Part shown: positions 45,016 to 45,655 of the stretch, one piece after another
Layout of the letters: each line of letters opens with the position of its first letter
How positions within the stretch are numbered: position 1 is the first letter of the stretch
From: Pseudomonas graminis
GTDB lineage: Bacteria; Pseudomonadota; Gammaproteobacteria; Pseudomonadales; Pseudomonadaceae
Assembly: GCF_002093745.1 (NCBI RefSeq)
Contig: NZ_MTSB01000027.1
Span: forward strand, 1 to 45,655
Length of the DNA: 45,655 nt
Direction of reading: 5' to 3'
Made by a program: the position numbers and the translations under genes
Notes under the pieces: model-generated
Told to the model about the DNA's origin: nothing
Databases searched by the model: none
What the model saw: only the letters and a program-made list of their open reading frames with translations

Positions 45016-45655
45016 TCACGCGGCCATTGTTATGTTTAGGTCCTGAGATGCCCGTAGATCGGCTTCTGCCCGGAGGGCGTGGGAGCTTCAGGAGGTTACG
45101 ACGGCTGCGAAGCGGCCCCAAACCTGCTACTTGGGGTGTGTCTGATGCACCGAAGTGCCGGGTTTTACTGCCGGTTCCCGGCAGATCGCGGACAAGTCCG
45201 CTCCCACACTTATGTTTAGGTCCAGAGATGCTCGTAGGTCGGGCTTCTGCCCAGAGGGCGTGGGAGCTTCAGGAGGTTACGACGGCTGCGATGGGCTGCG
45301 AAGCGGCCCCAAACCTGCTGCCTCGGGTGTGTCTGATGCCCCGGGGTGCCGGGTTTTGCTGCCGGTTCCCGGCAGATCGCGGACAAGTCCGCTCCCACAC
45401 GAGCGGAGTGTCGACCGGGCACGATGATCATCTTCAGACAGCTCTCGTTCCTCACGCGGCCATTGTTATGTTTAGGTCCTGAGATGCCCGTAGATCGGCT
45501 TCTGCCCGGAGGGCGTGGGAGCTTCAGGAGGTTACGACGGCTGCGATGGGCTGCGAAGCGGCCCCAAACCTGCTGCCTCGGGTGTGTCTGATGCCCCGGG
45601 GTGCCGGGTTTTGCTGCCGGTTCCCGGCAGATCGCGGACAAGTCCGCTCCCACAC
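45006..45655. repeat. Three copies of a long REP-containing repeat (about 180-190 bp)
   Basis: Units start at TATGTTTAGG: 45031-45209, 45211-45400 and 45467-45655 (to the window end). Each ends in a REP palindrome GCGGAC-AA-GTCCGC followed by TCCCACAC. Copies 1 and 3 are each preceded by CTCTCGTTCCTCACGCGGCC. Short open frames inside are products of the repeat, not genes. The array may continue past the window. Confidence 0.88.

Overview
The window looks like chromosomal DNA of a fluorescent pseudomonad, most likely of the Pseudomonas syringae group. The basis is high-G+C, Pseudomonas-style coding, REP palindromes built on GTGGGAGCGGACTTGTCCGC, several chemoreceptor genes, a gabD-gabT pair and the general gene style. 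This is a judgement by eye; no database was searched.

Region by region. Positions 1-425 hold a tandem array of REP doublets. A chemoreceptor with a histidine-rich membrane sensor follows (591-2087). Positions 2097-12706 are a minus-strand transport locus: tonB, exbB, exbD, a TonB-dependent receptor, then after a strong terminator yejA-yejB-yejE-yejF. Together these could carry a peptide-like substrate across both membranes. A gene-free stretch of about 1.2 kb upstream of tonB holds several long perfect dyads. Positions 13928-28461 are mixed accessory and core genes: a secreted protein, a cysteine desulfurase, an Lrp-type regulator led by a palindromic MITE-like element, two more chemoreceptors, a HAD phosphatase, a divergent regulator/SDR pair, an exported protein, two zinc-ribbon membrane proteins, a COQ7-like diiron protein, a lipoprotein and a small conserved protein. 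Two decayed IS5-type transposase fragments lie at about 26.7-26.8 and 28.5-28.7 kb.

The most interesting part is 28.7-38.4 kb, visibly richer in A+T than both flanks. It runs from an IS relic to a tRNA-Arg(CCG) gene. It encodes, all on the plus strand, a PaaK-like adenylate-forming ligase, a LuxI/FeeM-like GNAT acyltransferase, a haem-oxygenase-like diiron oxidase/oxygenase (HDO), an NAD(P)H-dependent FMN reductase-like flavoprotein, an EamA exporter, an alpha/beta hydrolase, a two-subunit anthranilate synthase, a LuxR-type regulator with an autoinducer-binding domain, and a membrane protein. A 20-bp lux-box-like dyad lies about 85 bp before the ligase gene. I read this as a horizontally acquired, quorum-controlled pathway for a small chorismate/anthranilate-derived metabolite or signal, made without any NRPS, PKS or carrier protein. 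I do not recognise it as a described cluster.

Beyond the tRNA, normal chromosome resumes: an FAD-dependent monooxygenase, gabD and gabT for GABA catabolism, and an HDOD protein whose receiver domain lacks the phospho-acceptor Asp. The window ends in a second, unrelated family of long REP-containing repeats (about 45.0-45.66 kb), whose third copy is a mosaic of the first two.
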